This document shows, piece after piece, positions 52,380-61,696 of a DNA stretch of 64,000 nt. The notes under the pieces were generated by a model. That model searched no databases and was not told the origin of the DNA. It was given only the letters and a program-made list of their open reading frames with translations. Made by a program: the position numbers and the translations under genes. Positions within the stretch are counted from its first letter, which is position 1; every line of letters starts with the position of its first letter. Origin of the DNA: Allomuricauda sp. (lineage in GTDB: Bacteria; Bacteroidota; Bacteroidia; Flavobacteriales; Flavobacteriaceae); contig NZ_PABT01000037.1 in assembly GCF_002699205.1 (NCBI RefSeq), forward strand, positions 1 to 64,000. Direction: 5' to 3'.

Positions 52380-53201
52380 TTAAACAAGTTTTTCTATTTC
52401 AATTTCCATTTCCTGCTGCATTTCCTGTGCCTTTTTCGCAGCTGTTTCTGCAAAATCCATTCCCGTTGAAGCGTACAAAATACCTCTGGAGGAGTTGACC
52501 AACAAACCTACATCTTTGGTAATTCCATATTTACAGACTTCTTGCAAACTTCCGCCTTGTGCACCAACACCGGGCACCAACAAAAAACTTTCGGGGATAA
52601 TTTCCCTGATATCCTCAAGATAAGAAGCCTTTGTGGCCCCTACGACATACATCAATCTTTCAGCTCCTTTATAGGTTTTTGACACGGACAGCACTTCTTT
52701 GTACAATTCATGGCCGTCAACGTTCTTGGTCTGAAAATCAAAAGCACCTTGGTTGGAAGTCAAGGCCAATAAAATGGTATGTTTATCCTCGAATTCCAAA
52801 AAGGGTTCAACCGAATCCTTTCCCATATAAGGTGCGATGGTGATGGAATCAAACTCCAAGGTCTCAAAAAACGCCTTGGCATACCGAGTGGATGTATTGC
52901 CTATATCACCTCGTTTAGCATCCGCTATCGTGAACATTTCCGGATAATTTGCGTTCAAATATTCCATGGTCCGCTCCAAGGATTTCCAACCTTGCAGACC
53001 ATAGGCCTCATAGAAAGCGATATTAGGTTTGTAGGCCACACAAAAAGGATGTGTGGCATCGATTATGGCTTTGTTGAAGGCAAAAATAGGATCCTCTTCT
53101 TTTAGAAGATGTTCCGGAATTTTATCCAAATCCGTGTCCAGACCAACACAGAGGAACGATTTTTTTTGACGGATTTGCGCAACTAAATCTTCTATTTTCA
53201 T
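52380..53201 (-). CDS. pyrF: Orotidine-5'-phosphate decarboxylase (type 2)
   Basis: 273 residues, the longer type-2 form. The active-site motif is [12 protein letters not shown] (Asp-x-Lys-x-x-Asp), followed by Tyr-Met-Gly-Lys-Asp-Ser near 134 and [10 protein letters not shown] phosphate-binding loop. It makes UMP from OMP, the last step of pyrimidine synthesis. It begins 43 bp after prfA on the minus strand. Confidence 0.93.
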   Translation of the reverse strand: MKIEDLVAQIRQKKSFLCVGLDTDLDKIPEHLLKEEDPIFAFNKAIIDATHPFCVAYKPNIAFYEAYGLQGWKSLERTMEYLNANYPEMFTIADAKRGDIGNTSTRYAKAFFETLEFDSITIAPYMGKDSVEPFLEFEDKHTILLALTSNQGAFDFQTKNVDGHELYKEVLSVSKTYKGAERLMYVVGATKASYLEDIREIIPESFLLVPGVGAQGGSLQEVCKYGITKDVGLLVNSSRGILYASTGMDFAETAAKKAQEMQQEMEIEIEKLV

Positions 53202-53244
53202 TTAAAATGGTTCTCGGACCTTACTCGAACTTATAACTGACCGT

Positions 53245-54321
53245 TTAAAATATCTCTGACGCTTCTTTAAGCTTTTCAGTGTTTTCCACCAACATCAATT
53301 CATCAATTATTTTTTGAATATCGCCATTCATAATATTTTGCAGATCATATAGCGTAAGGCCTATTCTGTGGTCCGTAACCCTTCCTTGCGGATAGTTGTA
53401 GGTACGGATTTTGGCCGAACGGTCGCCACTGCTTACTTGCGAATTACGCTTGGCGGCATCCTCAGCCTGTTTTTTGGCCAATTCCATATCGTACAAACGT
53501 GAACGAAGCACCTTAAAAGCCTTGTCCTTGTTCTTGTGCTGTGACTTTTCATCCTGACATTGGGCAACAATACCAGTTGGTTCGTGGGTCAAACGTACAG
53601 CAGAGTAGGTAGTGTTCACAGATTGCCCACCAGGTCCCGAGGAACAGAAATAATCTATCCGCACGTCCTTCGGGTCTATCTGAACATCAAATTCCTCCGC
53701 TTCGGGAATCACCATGACGGTAGCCGCACTGGTGTGCACCCTACCTTGGGTCTCGGTCTGTGGCACACGTTGTACCCGGTGCACCCCTGCTTCAAACTTA
53801 AGGGTCCCGTAGACATCTTCACCATTTACCTCGAAATGGATTTCCTTATAACCACCACTGGTTCCCTCGTTCAAATCGATAACATTGGTCTTCCAACCTT
53901 TGGATTCACAATATTTGGTGTACATACGGAACAAATCGCCCGCAAAAATACTGGCCTCGTCCCCTCCGGTTCCTGCCCTGATCTCCATCACCACGTTCTT
54001 TTCATCTTCGGGGTCTTTGGGAATCAACAACAATTTTATTTCTTCTTCCAATTTGGGCAAGGCACTCTTGGCCTCATCCAATTGCATCTTGGCCATTTCC
54101 AACATTTCGGTGTCGCTGCCATCGGCAATGATCTCCTCAGCTTCCTTAATATTGTTGGTAAGGGTTATATATTCGTCGCGTTTGTCGCTGAGCAATTTTA
54201 AATCCTTGTACTCCTTGTTCAGCTTCACGTACCTTTTTTGGTCCGCAATAATATCGGGTTGTATGATAAGGTCCGAAACCTCATCAAAACGCTGTTTTAC
54301 TATGTTGAGTTTGTCTAGCAT
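53245..54321 (-). CDS. prfA: Peptide chain release factor 1
   Basis: 358 residues. The codon-reading motif Pro-Gln-Thr (Pro-x-Thr type of RF1) lies in Val-Pro-Gln-Thr-Glu-Thr-Gln-Gly-Arg, and the catalytic Gly-Gly-Gln is in [10 protein letters not shown]. It ends translation at UAA and UAG. Length and domains are standard; with pyrF downstream it may form a two-gene unit. Confidence 0.95.
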   Translation of the reverse strand: MLDKLNIVKQRFDEVSDLIIQPDIIADQKRYVKLNKEYKDLKLLSDKRDEYITLTNNIKEAEEIIADGSDTEMLEMAKMQLDEAKSALPKLEEEIKLLLIPKDPEDEKNVVMEIRAGTGGDEASIFAGDLFRMYTKYCESKGWKTNVIDLNEGTSGGYKEIHFEVNGEDVYGTLKFEAGVHRVQRVPQTETQGRVHTSAATVMVIPEAEEFDVQIDPKDVRIDYFCSSGPGGQSVNTTYSAVRLTHEPTGIVAQCQDEKSQHKNKDKAFKVLRSRLYDMELAKKQAEDAAKRNSQVSSGDRSAKIRTYNYPQGRVTDHRIGLTLYDLQNIMNGDIQKIIDELMLVENTEKLKEASEIF

Positions 54322-54389
54322 AAATCAATCCTCCTAATGGAATGCGAATTTACGATTTTTTAGTTGGATTATTTTCCAATAAGAAAAGC

Positions 54390-55685
54390 TCAGTTACCCA
54401 CAAAAGTAGTCCCCAAGGTAACAATGAATGCATTGAGGCCATCACTACGGTCATATTGACTAAAACGGAGATTGATGGTCTTCAGTCCAAAATTAAGCAC
54501 TCTGGCACTTGTAAAAATATCTTTGTACTGTACCCCTACCCCATATTGATGGGCATTATACCCTGAAAGATCGTAGTCCGAAGTATAGAATTCATACGTG
54601 GACAGTGCCTGCTCTTTGGGGTAAAAGTAATCAGCTGCAGTCTGGGTATAGTATCGGTAACTTGGATACAGCGTAAACTTATCGGTAAGTTTAAAAGGAA
54701 CCTCCAAACTGGCGGTATGCGAACTTATTCCCCAATCGTCCCAATAAAAACGATAGTACGAACGCAACACCACCAAATCATTCAAATAGTAATTCAATCG
54801 ACCTCCAATGGGTATTTTGAACCTACTATCGGGTAATTGCTCCACATTGTCCGCCAACTGAAAATCATCGATATAGAAATCTTCGAAATCTGAAAAATAC
54901 ACTCTTTGGAACGGGGTGCTCAACAATCCGTTCTGGGAAACCACATCCATAAAAAGAGCTCCTTGTAACTTTTGGCTCAAGATCTGTGAAAAGCTTAACG
55001 AAAGGGAATAGGAATTTCGTTTTTCATCCTCAAATGCTGAAAAAATAGGGTCATACGTACCGTTTCCCGTAATTCTACTATCAAAAAAGCCATCTGTCAA
55101 TTCAATCGGGTACTGTGAGTTCCATTTATCCAAAAACACATTACCGCTCAGGGTGATTTCCGTATTCTTTTCATTGAACAATTTGGTGTAACTCCCCCCA
55201 AAACCAATAGAAAAATAATCGTACTCCGATGAAACATAAGCATTGGCGCTCCATATGGAATTACGGTCGTCGGAACTGTGCTGGTAACTTGGATTGATAT
55301 AGACCAGTAAATCTTTCCTCGATTCCCCCGAAGAAGCATCAAAAGGTGTTACATTAAGACCACCATCCAAAGGGTTCACATTACTGGAAGACGCCGATGT
55401 ATACGCTGACAGACCAACATCCACGGTCAATATATCATCTTCGTTCATGGGCATCCGCAAAACAATGCTCGAGGTGGCATCCGTTAACTCCTCGGTACCT
55501 TCTCCCCCTGTTACGGCTGCATTTTCCCCATCTTGATTGTAATAACTAAAAAGCAAATCGACCTCACTTGACTCCAAAACCCTCCGCTTGTATGAAGTAT
55601 CGTTCTGTTGGGACCAGCATAATGATGCCATAAAAATAAACAAGACTATGGAAACGAATTTTGTTGGTCTGGACAACTGGGTCAT
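54390..55685 (-). CDS. DUF3570 outer-membrane beta-barrel
   Basis: 431 residues from the ATG at 55685, chosen because it starts the signal peptide Met-Thr-Gln-Leu-Ser-Arg-Pro ending Cys-Trp-Ser-Gln. The longer frame to 55805 translates a repeat element (55737-55818). The body is strand-rich with the family start Arg-Val-Leu-Glu-Ser-Ser-Glu-Val-Asp-Leu-Leu-Phe-Ser-Tyr-Tyr and ends in Leu-Gly-Thr-Thr-Phe-Val-Gly-Asn. Predicted barrel; function unknown. It is the last gene of a minus-strand row with DUF4266, ApbE, thioredoxin and Rieske proteins, so it is probably part of their pathway. Confidence 0.85.
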   Translation of the reverse strand: MTQLSRPTKFVSIVLFIFMASLCWSQQNDTSYKRRVLESSEVDLLFSYYNQDGENAAVTGGEGTEELTDATSSIVLRMPMNEDDILTVDVGLSAYTSASSSNVNPLDGGLNVTPFDASSGESRKDLLVYINPSYQHSSDDRNSIWSANAYVSSEYDYFSIGFGGSYTKLFNEKNTEITLSGNVFLDKWNSQYPIELTDGFFDSRITGNGTYDPIFSAFEDEKRNSYSLSLSFSQILSQKLQGALFMDVVSQNGLLSTPFQRVYFSDFEDFYIDDFQLADNVEQLPDSRFKIPIGGRLNYYLNDLVVLRSYYRFYWDDWGISSHTASLEVPFKLTDKFTLYPSYRYYTQTAADYFYPKEQALSTYEFYTSDYDLSGYNAHQYGVGVQYKDIFTSARVLNFGLKTINLRFSQYDRSDGLNAFIVTLGTTFVGN

Positions 55686-55736
55686 AAGGTTTTTTAAATA
55701 TTGAATACTCGCTATCTGTAATAATCTCCTTTTGCA

Positions 55737-55818
55737 CGTCATTCCAAATTTATTTCGGAATCTCATTACACTAGTTATCAAAAGCCAAATGAGAACCTGA
55801 AACAAGTTCAGGTTGACG
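55737..55818. repeat. REP/MITE-like inverted-repeat element
   Basis: Two 31-bp arms in inverted order (55737-55767 and 55788-55818) begin and end with CGTCA and TGACG and match at about two thirds of positions. Each arm contains its own small hairpin (for example ACCTGAAAC with GTTTCAGGT-like pairing). The sequence type (CATTCC ... TTTCGGAATCTC) is, from memory, common between genes in Flavobacteriia. It lies between the DUF4266 and DUF3570 genes. Confidence 0.6.
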
Positions 55819-55882
55819 AAAATTTTGTTTATGGCAAAATCTGGACAATCATTTTTTTATATTAATCATTTGAAGTTCTCAT

Positions 55883-56092
55883 TCAATTACATCCGCATCC
55901 ACCTCCTGTTTTACCACCGTTGGCACCGGAGGAAGCCTCTCTATAAACATGAAAATTGGTTTCGAACCGCTCGCACGGCCTTGCACTCAATTGCATCTCC
56001 TCATCGTTCAGGTAAACCTTGTCGTACTCACGCACGGCAACACAAGAACTTGAAAGAATCAAAAGTAATAATAGGACAAACGCTTTTCCCAT
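55883..56092 (-). CDS. DUF4266 small lipoprotein with Gly-Cys-Gly-Cys-Asn tail
   Basis: 69 residues: a lipoprotein signal peptide with Leu-Ser-Ser-Ser-Cys17, a short body with Cys40 and the conserved-looking Met-Gln-Leu-Ser, then Ser-Ser-Gly-Ala-Asn-Gly-Gly-Lys-Thr and the final Gly-Gly-Gly-Cys-Gly-Cys-Asn. The whole mature protein has only about 52 residues, so the Gly/Cys tail must be central to its role: metal binding, a redox pair, or a modification site. Its neighbours are ApbE (12 bp upstream) and DUF3570. The mechanism is unknown. Confidence 0.85.
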   Translation of the reverse strand: MGKAFVLLLLLILSSSCVAVREYDKVYLNDEEMQLSARPCERFETNFHVYREASSGANGGKTGGGCGCN

Positions 56093-56104
56093 ACCTTAAA
56101 TGTA

Positions 56105-57100
56105 CTAATTCGTATCGAACACTATGCCCGAACTTCGGTGAACTTTGTTCTCACCATCCACCACCACGGCCTCAACACCATCAATCTGATTGATCAGATG
56201 AAGGCCGACATCCCTGCCCATGATAAAAACTGCTGTGGCCAGGGCATCACACAATTCAGCTTGTTTTGCAAAAATCGATACGCTATTTATTCCTTTGGTA
56301 GGATACCCGGTCCGAGGGTCGATAATATGTGAATATTTTTCCCCATCCAGGACGATGTATTTTTCATAATTGCCCGATGTTGCCACGGAAGACTCTATTA
56401 CGGGCAACCAACTGAACACTTTATCCTTGCTAAGCGGATTGGCAATGCCGACCAACCATTTTTCCCCTGTCACTTTGGTTCCCCAAGTGGTAAGGTCTCC
56501 AGAAGCATTGATTATTCCGCCCCGAACATCTTTGGACACCAGAAGTTCTTTGGCTTTATCCGCGGCATATCCTTTTCCAATGGCACCAAATCCTATGCAC
56601 ATCCCTTTTTCGGGCAAAAACACGGTTTGGTTCTTCTTATCCAATTGTATTTTTTGGTATCCTACTTTTGAAACGGACTTTTTGATTTTTTCTTCTGTGG
56701 GAACTTTATCCATGGTGCCATCAAATTTCCAAATCTCATCCATGGATGCATAGGTGATATCGAAAGCGCCATCGGTAATCTCAGATATTTTGATGGAACG
56801 CTCAATCAAATCGAACAACTCTTTGCTCACCTTTACAGGTTTAATGCCTGCATTTTTGTTGATCAGGGAAGTTTCGGAATCCTTGTCCCAAGACGAGATG
56901 ATTTTTTCAATACGTTCAATTTCCGAGACGGCCTCGTCTATATTTATATAGCCTATCTCCTCGTTTAGGGCCACTACGGTGATCTCAAACCGGGTCCCCA
57001 TCAGTTTTAGCGTCTTTTTCACGGTTACATAATCCTGTTTTCCCTGTCCATAGGAAAGCAAACAAAATAAACCGCACAAAAAAGACACAAACATTTTCAT
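56105..57100 (-). CDS. apbE: FAD:protein FMN transferase, ApbE family
   Basis: 331 residues with a signal peptide (about 1-18), so it acts outside the cytoplasm. Family motifs: Met-Gly-Thr-Arg-Phe-Glu-Ile, Gly-Ala-Phe-Asp-Ile-Thr, Phe-Gly-Ala-Ile-Gly-Lys-Gly-Tyr-Ala-Ala-Asp, Ile-Asn-Ala-Ser-Gly-Asp-Leu, His-Ile-Ile-Asp-Pro-Arg-Thr-Gly-Tyr-Pro, and Cys-Asp-Ala-Leu-Ala-Thr-Ala (metal site). It links FMN covalently to Thr or Ser of a target protein. No RnfG or NqrC target is nearby, so the target may be a member of this cluster. It overlaps the thioredoxin gene by 4 bp. Confidence 0.93.
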   Translation of the reverse strand: MKMFVSFLCGLFCLLSYGQGKQDYVTVKKTLKLMGTRFEITVVALNEEIGYINIDEAVSEIERIEKIISSWDKDSETSLINKNAGIKPVKVSKELFDLIERSIKISEITDGAFDITYASMDEIWKFDGTMDKVPTEEKIKKSVSKVGYQKIQLDKKNQTVFLPEKGMCIGFGAIGKGYAADKAKELLVSKDVRGGIINASGDLTTWGTKVTGEKWLVGIANPLSKDKVFSWLPVIESSVATSGNYEKYIVLDGEKYSHIIDPRTGYPTKGINSVSIFAKQAELCDALATAVFIMGRDVGLHLINQIDGVEAVVVDGENKVHRSSGIVFDTN

Positions 57101-57534
57101 TTCAGGAACTTGTTAAGCGTCTTTATATATTTCTCAGGTTTGGTACGTGCCACAAAACCTGTAGTCCCCAAGACTTGTTCATTGCTGTCCAAGACCACGA
57201 CCAAAGGAAAATAACCCTTTGGGTTATACTTTTCCGCTAAGGACTTGTTTACATTTAATTTATCTTGTGGTAGTTGATTTTTCTTTTTTCGGGGAAAATC
57301 CGCATTGTACATCACGTAATGTTCGGAAGCATAAGCTTTGAACGTTTCACTATCGAATATGTGTTTTTTTAGTCGGATACAGGGCGCGCACCAATCCGAT
57401 CCAGAAAAAACCAAAACAATGGGCTTGTCCTCAACAGTCGCCTTGGCAAGAGCATCATCAAAACTATCCTGCCATTCTTGGGCCTGGAGCATACCTGCAC
57501 AGGTAAATAACAATATGTAGACTAAATATTTCAT
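57097..57534 (-). CDS. Exported thioredoxin-like protein
   Basis: 145 residues: signal peptide ending Met-Leu-Gln-Ala-Gln, then a thioredoxin-fold domain with Phe-Ser-Gly-Ser-Asp-Trp-Cys-Ala-Pro-Cys (redox pair near 52-55) and Gly-Tyr-Phe-Pro-Leu-Val-Val-Val (cis-Pro). The Trp-Cys-x-x-Cys plus insert is like periplasmic DUF255/Thioredoxin_7 reductases. In this row it could keep the cysteines of the DUF4266 lipoprotein reduced. It overlaps apbE by 4 bp. Confidence 0.88.
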   Translation of the reverse strand: MKYLVYILLFTCAGMLQAQEWQDSFDDALAKATVEDKPIVLVFSGSDWCAPCIRLKKHIFDSETFKAYASEHYVMYNADFPRKKKNQLPQDKLNVNKSLAEKYNPKGYFPLVVVLDSNEQVLGTTGFVARTKPEKYIKTLNKFLK

Positions 57535-57553
57535 AAAATTTGGGATTCAAAAA

Positions 57554-57994
57554 CTATTCGTACACCCTTAAAATAGAACCATTGAGTTCCGTATTATAGA
57601 CTTTGAGCGCTTTTGCGGGAGTATTGTCCACTTGATTCAAGGGTGTTCCATCTTGATCAAAACGGGAACCATGTACGTCGCAATAAAAAATACCTCCGTT
57701 CTGATCCACAAAACGCACTTGGTCATAGGATTGATGACTACAGACCTGGCTGGCCGCCACATATTCCCCTTGCAGGTTTTTAGCGATAACCACCAAGTTT
57801 TTCAAAATAAACCCACCATTTTCGGAAAGATTTGACGCTTCATCAGAAGTTAGGTCGATGGTAAAGTCCACACCTGTTGGCTCCTCCACCAAGTTACCGT
57901 CCACTTCATCTTTAGAACAACCTTGTAAACAGGGAAATGTAAGGGCAAAAGCCGCCCCAGCACCTAAACTTCTTAAAAACTCTTTTCTTTCCAT
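57554..57994 (-). CDS. Rieske [2Fe-2S] lipoprotein
   Basis: 146 residues. The N terminus Arg-Lys-Glu-Phe-Leu-Arg-Ser-Leu-Gly-Ala-Gly-Ala-Ala-Phe-Ala ends in the lipobox Leu-Gln-Gly-Cys26. The Rieske ligands are Cys85-Ser-His87 and Cys105-Asp-Val-His108-Gly. The usual disulfide cysteines of cytochrome bc-type Rieske proteins are absent, so this is the ferredoxin-like, soluble type. It would carry one electron in the periplasm. First gene of the row leading to thioredoxin, ApbE, DUF4266 and DUF3570. Confidence 0.88.
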   Translation of the reverse strand: MERKEFLRSLGAGAAFALTFPCLQGCSKDEVDGNLVEEPTGVDFTIDLTSDEASNLSENGGFILKNLVVIAKNLQGEYVAASQVCSHQSYDQVRFVDQNGGIFYCDVHGSRFDQDGTPLNQVDNTPAKALKVYNTELNGSILRVYE

Positions 57995-58041
57995 AGCGTG
58001 AGGTTTATAAATAAGAACGCTATTTCAGAGTAAATCGTATG

Positions 58042-59220
58042 CTAATATTCAAACTTCCCGTACTGGCTCTCGATGGTCAATTTCTTCTTTTCAGCAGCTT
58101 CCACACGGCCGATGATCTGGGCATCTACGTCAAAACTTTTGGAGATGGCCATAATTTCATCCGCAACCCCCTCATTCACATACAATTCCATACGATGCCC
58201 ACAATTGAAAACTTGGTACATTTCCTTCCAATCGGTTCCAGATTGCTCCTGAATCAATTTGAACAAAGGTGGAATGGAAAACATATTGTCTTTTATGATA
58301 TGAAGGTCATCCACAAAATGGAGAATCTTGGTCTGGGCCCCTCCACTACAATGCACCATCCCGTGTATTTCTTCCGAAGTATATTGTTCCAACACTTTTT
58401 TAATGATGGGTGCATAGGTACGGGTAGGTGAAAGCACCAATTTTCCCGCATCAAGAGGTGAACCTGGCACTTCATCCGTTAATTTGATGTTGCCGGAATA
58501 CACCAATTCTTCGGGAACGGATGCATCAAAACTTTCCGGATACTTTGCTGCAAGATATTTGGAGAACACATCATGTCTGGCAGAGGTCAATCCGTTACTG
58601 CCCATCCCCCCGTTATATTCCGTCTCGTAACTCGCTTTTCCAAAGGAAGCAAGGCCCACGATCACATCCCCTGCTCGGATATTGGCATTGTCGATCACTT
58701 TTTTTCGTTCCATTCGAGCCGTTACGGTGGAATCGACGATAATGGTACGCACCAAATCACCGACATCTGCCGTCTCCCCACCAGTGGAACGAATGGTTAT
58801 CCCATGTTTGCCCAAATCGGAAATGAGCTCCTCGGTACCATTGATGATGGCGGATATCACTTCACCTGGAATCAAATTCTTGTTACGCCCAATGGTCGAT
58901 GAAAGCATGATGTTATCGGTAGCGCCAACGCAGATCAGATCGTCCACGTTCATAATAAGCGCATCTTGGGCTATACCTTTCCATACCGAAATATCCCCGG
59001 TCTCTTTCCAGTACATATAGGCCAATGAGGATTTGGTCCCTGCACCATCGGCGTGCATGACCAAGCAATGTTCCTCGCTACCCGTCAAATAATCGGGGAC
59101 AATTTTGCAGAACGCTTTGGGAAAAAGTCCTTTATCAATATTCTTGATGGCATTGTGCACATCTTCTTTGGAGGCCGAAACACCTCGTTGGGCATATCTT
59201 TTACTGGTATCCGATGACAT
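58042..59220 (-). CDS. purM: Phosphoribosylformylglycinamidine cyclo-ligase (AIR synthetase)
   Basis: 392 residues, the long Bacteroidota form. PurM/AIRS features: Asp-Gly-Ala-Gly-Thr-Lys near 55-60, Met-Asn-Val-Asp-Asp-Leu-Ile-Cys-Val-Gly-Ala, Gly-Gly-Glu-Thr-Ala-Asp near 147, Val-Gly-Leu-Ala-Ser-Phe-Gly, and Thr-Arg-Thr-Tyr-Ala-Pro. It makes AIR from FGAM with ATP, step five of purine synthesis. A -7-like TATTTTTG lies only 15 bp before the start on the minus strand. No other pur genes adjoin. Confidence 0.92.
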   Translation of the reverse strand: MSSDTSKRYAQRGVSASKEDVHNAIKNIDKGLFPKAFCKIVPDYLTGSEEHCLVMHADGAGTKSSLAYMYWKETGDISVWKGIAQDALIMNVDDLICVGATDNIMLSSTIGRNKNLIPGEVISAIINGTEELISDLGKHGITIRSTGGETADVGDLVRTIIVDSTVTARMERKKVIDNANIRAGDVIVGLASFGKASYETEYNGGMGSNGLTSARHDVFSKYLAAKYPESFDASVPEELVYSGNIKLTDEVPGSPLDAGKLVLSPTRTYAPIIKKVLEQYTSEEIHGMVHCSGGAQTKILHFVDDLHIIKDNMFSIPPLFKLIQEQSGTDWKEMYQVFNCGHRMELYVNEGVADEIMAISKSFDVDAQIIGRVEAAEKKKLTIESQYGKFEY

Positions 59221-59298
59221 ATGAATGGTTTGGGCAAAAATAACGGAAAGCCTTCAAATTATTGATAAGCTTTCCGTCTTTTCCTTGATGGTAAATTT

Positions 59299-61485
59299 CT
59301 ATTTGGAAAACAGCATCTCGCGATATTTGGTAAACGGCCACAATTCATCGGCAATCAACTTTTCCAATTTATCGGAATGTTCCCGAATCTTATCAAAATA
59401 CGGTTTTACATTATTACAATAGGCCTGTGCCTTTTTGTCCACCATGGACATACCATTGGCACGTTTGCGGGCATCCGTCATTTCATCGGTGAGCTTCTTA
59501 ATTTCCACTATATGTTCCCCTATTTGTTCCAAGATATTCAATTGGCTTTCCGCCACTTTTTTGTGGGCAGCTCCGTACACCTCTTTCAGCCCGTGAATAT
59601 TCTCCAATAAAACATTTTGATATTTTACCGCAGCGGGAATAATATGGTTGTACACCATTTCTCCCAAAACCCTGCCTTCTATCTGAATATGGAAGATATA
59701 GGCTCCCAACTCCACTTCTTTATGTGCCTTGAGCTCCACTTCGTTCATCACATCCATCTGCTTGAAAAGCTCAAGACTTTGTTTTGAGGTAATTACCTGA
59801 AGTGCTTCCGGTGTATTCTTATTGTAGCTCAGTTTTCGTCTTCGTGCTTCTTCTTGCCATTCAACACCATATCCATCTCCTTCAAAACGGATGCGTTTGG
59901 AGGTTTTGATATATTCTCGCAATACATTGAAAACCGCCTCATCTTTTTTCAGGCCTTTTTTGTCGATCAGGGCATCTACTTCTTTCTTAAAATCGGTAAG
60001 CTGTTTGGCCACAATGGTATTGAGGGTGGTCATGGGCTTGGCACAGTTCATCTTGGCCCCTACCCCTCTCATCTCAAACTTATTTCCAGTGAACGCAAAG
60101 GGAGATGTCCGGTTCCTATCCGTGTTGTCCAACAATATCTCCGGAATCTTGCCCACTACGTTCAGTTTGAGCTCTGTTTTTTCCTGCGGGGACAATTTTC
60201 CTTTGGAAACACCTTCCAGTTCATCCAGCACATCGCTCAATTGTTTCCCTATAAAAATGGAAATGATAGGTGGCGGTGCTTCATTGGCACCCAACCTGTG
60301 GTCGTTGCTCGCCGAAGCAATGGAGGCCCTCAATAATTCTTCATAAGTATCCACCGCCTTGATGGTATTTACAAAGAATGTCAGGAATTGAAGGTTTTTC
60401 ATTGGTGTTGTGCCCGGGCTCAATAGGTTTACCCCGGTATCCGTACACAGCGACCAATTGTTATGTTTTCCGGATCCATTGACTCCTGCAAACGGCTTTT
60501 CATGGAACAGCACCGAGAAGTTATATTTATCGGCGATCTCTTCCATGACATCCATCAACAACAAATTGTGATCTACGGAGAGATTGGCCTCCTCAAAAAC
60601 GGGGGCAAGCTCAAATTGGTTCGGGGCCACTTCATTGTGGCGGGTTTTTACCGGTATTCCCAATTTGGTACATTCCTTTTCGAGTTCGCTCATAAAACTG
60701 AGCACCCTTGCCGGTATCACCCCAAAGTAATGATCGTCCAATTGTTGTCCTTTGGCGGAAAAACTCCCAACCAATGTACGTCCCGTAACAGAAAGATCCA
60801 AACGGGAATTGACCAATGATTTGTCTATCAAAAAATACTCTTGTTCCCAGCCCAAGGTTGCGTGCACCTTTCTTACATTTTTATCAAAATATTGCGCCAC
60901 CGAAGTCGCTGCTTGGTCCACGGCCTGCAAGGCCCTCAACAAGGGAGCTTTATTGTCCAGGGCTTCCCCTGTATAGGCCACAAATATGGTGGGTATGCAA
61001 AGTGTTGTTTTATAGATAAAAGCCGGGGAAGTCGGGTCCCAGGCGGTATACCCCCTAGCCTCAAAAGTGTTTCTGATTCCGCCACTGGGAAAACTGGATG
61101 CGTCAGGTTCTTGCTGCACCAATTGGGCCCCTCCAAATTTCTCCATGGCCTTGCCGTTGGGGAGGATATCAAAAAAGGCATCATGCTTTTCCGCAGTGGC
61201 CCCTGTCAATGGCTGAAACCAATGTGTATAGTGGGTAGCACCCATGGAAAGTGCCCAGGCCTTCATCCCTTCCGCTACTTGATCGGCAATCTTGCGGTCT
61301 ATTTTTGTTCCTTGAAAAATAGCTGATTTTACCTTATCGAATGCTTCAGCGGTAAGGAACTGAAGCATTTTTTCTTCATTGAAAACATTCCTTCCGAACA
61401 GCTCGGACCTCTTACCTGTTTCATCGATATTGGCATGCACCCTATTGTGGCTCTCAGTCAACGCTTGAAATCTTGTTTTCGGCAT
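59299..61485 (-). CDS. glnN: Glutamine synthetase type III (GSIII, GlnN)
   Basis: About 728 residues from ATG 61485 (Met-Pro-Lys-Thr-Arg-Phe); a TTG at 61491 adds two. GSIII signatures: Phe-Pro-Ser-Gly-Gly-Ile-Arg-Asn-Thr-Phe-Glu-Ala-Arg-Gly-Tyr, Trp-Glu-Gln-Glu-Tyr-Phe-Leu-Ile, Asn-Glu-Val-Ala-Pro-Asn-Gln-Phe-Glu, His-Glu-Lys-Pro-Phe-Ala-Gly-Val-Asn-Gly-Ser-Gly-Lys-His-Asn-Asn-Trp, and Leu-Gly-Ala-Asn-Glu-Ala-Pro-Pro. It makes glutamine from glutamate, ammonia and ATP as a double hexamer. It is divergent from a second, type II enzyme. Confidence 0.95.
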   Translation of the reverse strand: MPKTRFQALTESHNRVHANIDETGKRSELFGRNVFNEEKMLQFLTAEAFDKVKSAIFQGTKIDRKIADQVAEGMKAWALSMGATHYTHWFQPLTGATAEKHDAFFDILPNGKAMEKFGGAQLVQQEPDASSFPSGGIRNTFEARGYTAWDPTSPAFIYKTTLCIPTIFVAYTGEALDNKAPLLRALQAVDQAATSVAQYFDKNVRKVHATLGWEQEYFLIDKSLVNSRLDLSVTGRTLVGSFSAKGQQLDDHYFGVIPARVLSFMSELEKECTKLGIPVKTRHNEVAPNQFELAPVFEEANLSVDHNLLLMDVMEEIADKYNFSVLFHEKPFAGVNGSGKHNNWSLCTDTGVNLLSPGTTPMKNLQFLTFFVNTIKAVDTYEELLRASIASASNDHRLGANEAPPPIISIFIGKQLSDVLDELEGVSKGKLSPQEKTELKLNVVGKIPEILLDNTDRNRTSPFAFTGNKFEMRGVGAKMNCAKPMTTLNTIVAKQLTDFKKEVDALIDKKGLKKDEAVFNVLREYIKTSKRIRFEGDGYGVEWQEEARRRKLSYNKNTPEALQVITSKQSLELFKQMDVMNEVELKAHKEVELGAYIFHIQIEGRVLGEMVYNHIIPAAVKYQNVLLENIHGLKEVYGAAHKKVAESQLNILEQIGEHIVEIKKLTDEMTDARKRANGMSMVDKKAQAYCNNVKPYFDKIREHSDKLEKLIADELWPFTKYREMLFSK

Positions 61486-61696
61486 ATTCAATTATATTTA
61501 ATTTTCAAATCTACAATTAAGAATTTAATAATATATACTTCAAAAATTACTTTTTTTTCAGTCAACCCTTTTCAAAATAGGGGTAATATAAATAATAACG
61601 ATAATTTTGTGATTTTACCCCCATAAAAGATTGATAGTTAAATGAAAAAACTATTTTTGTTAATCATAAAATTGAGAACGATTAACTACCGGAATT
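61486..61696. promoter_or_regulatory. Divergent control region of the two glutamine synthetases
   Basis: 211 bp, very AT-rich. For the plus-strand gene, TTG (61631-61633) and TATTTTTG (61652-61659) are 18 bp apart, a near-ideal Bacteroidota promoter. A second -7 match TAATTTTG is at 61602-61609. On the minus strand TAATTTTTG (about 61543-61551) is one base too long. No clear regulator dyad was found. Confidence 0.5.

Noticed and set aside
55686-55805. N-terminal extension of the DUF3570 protein by 40 residues
   Set aside because: It is translated repeat sequence upstream of a clear signal-peptide start at 55685.
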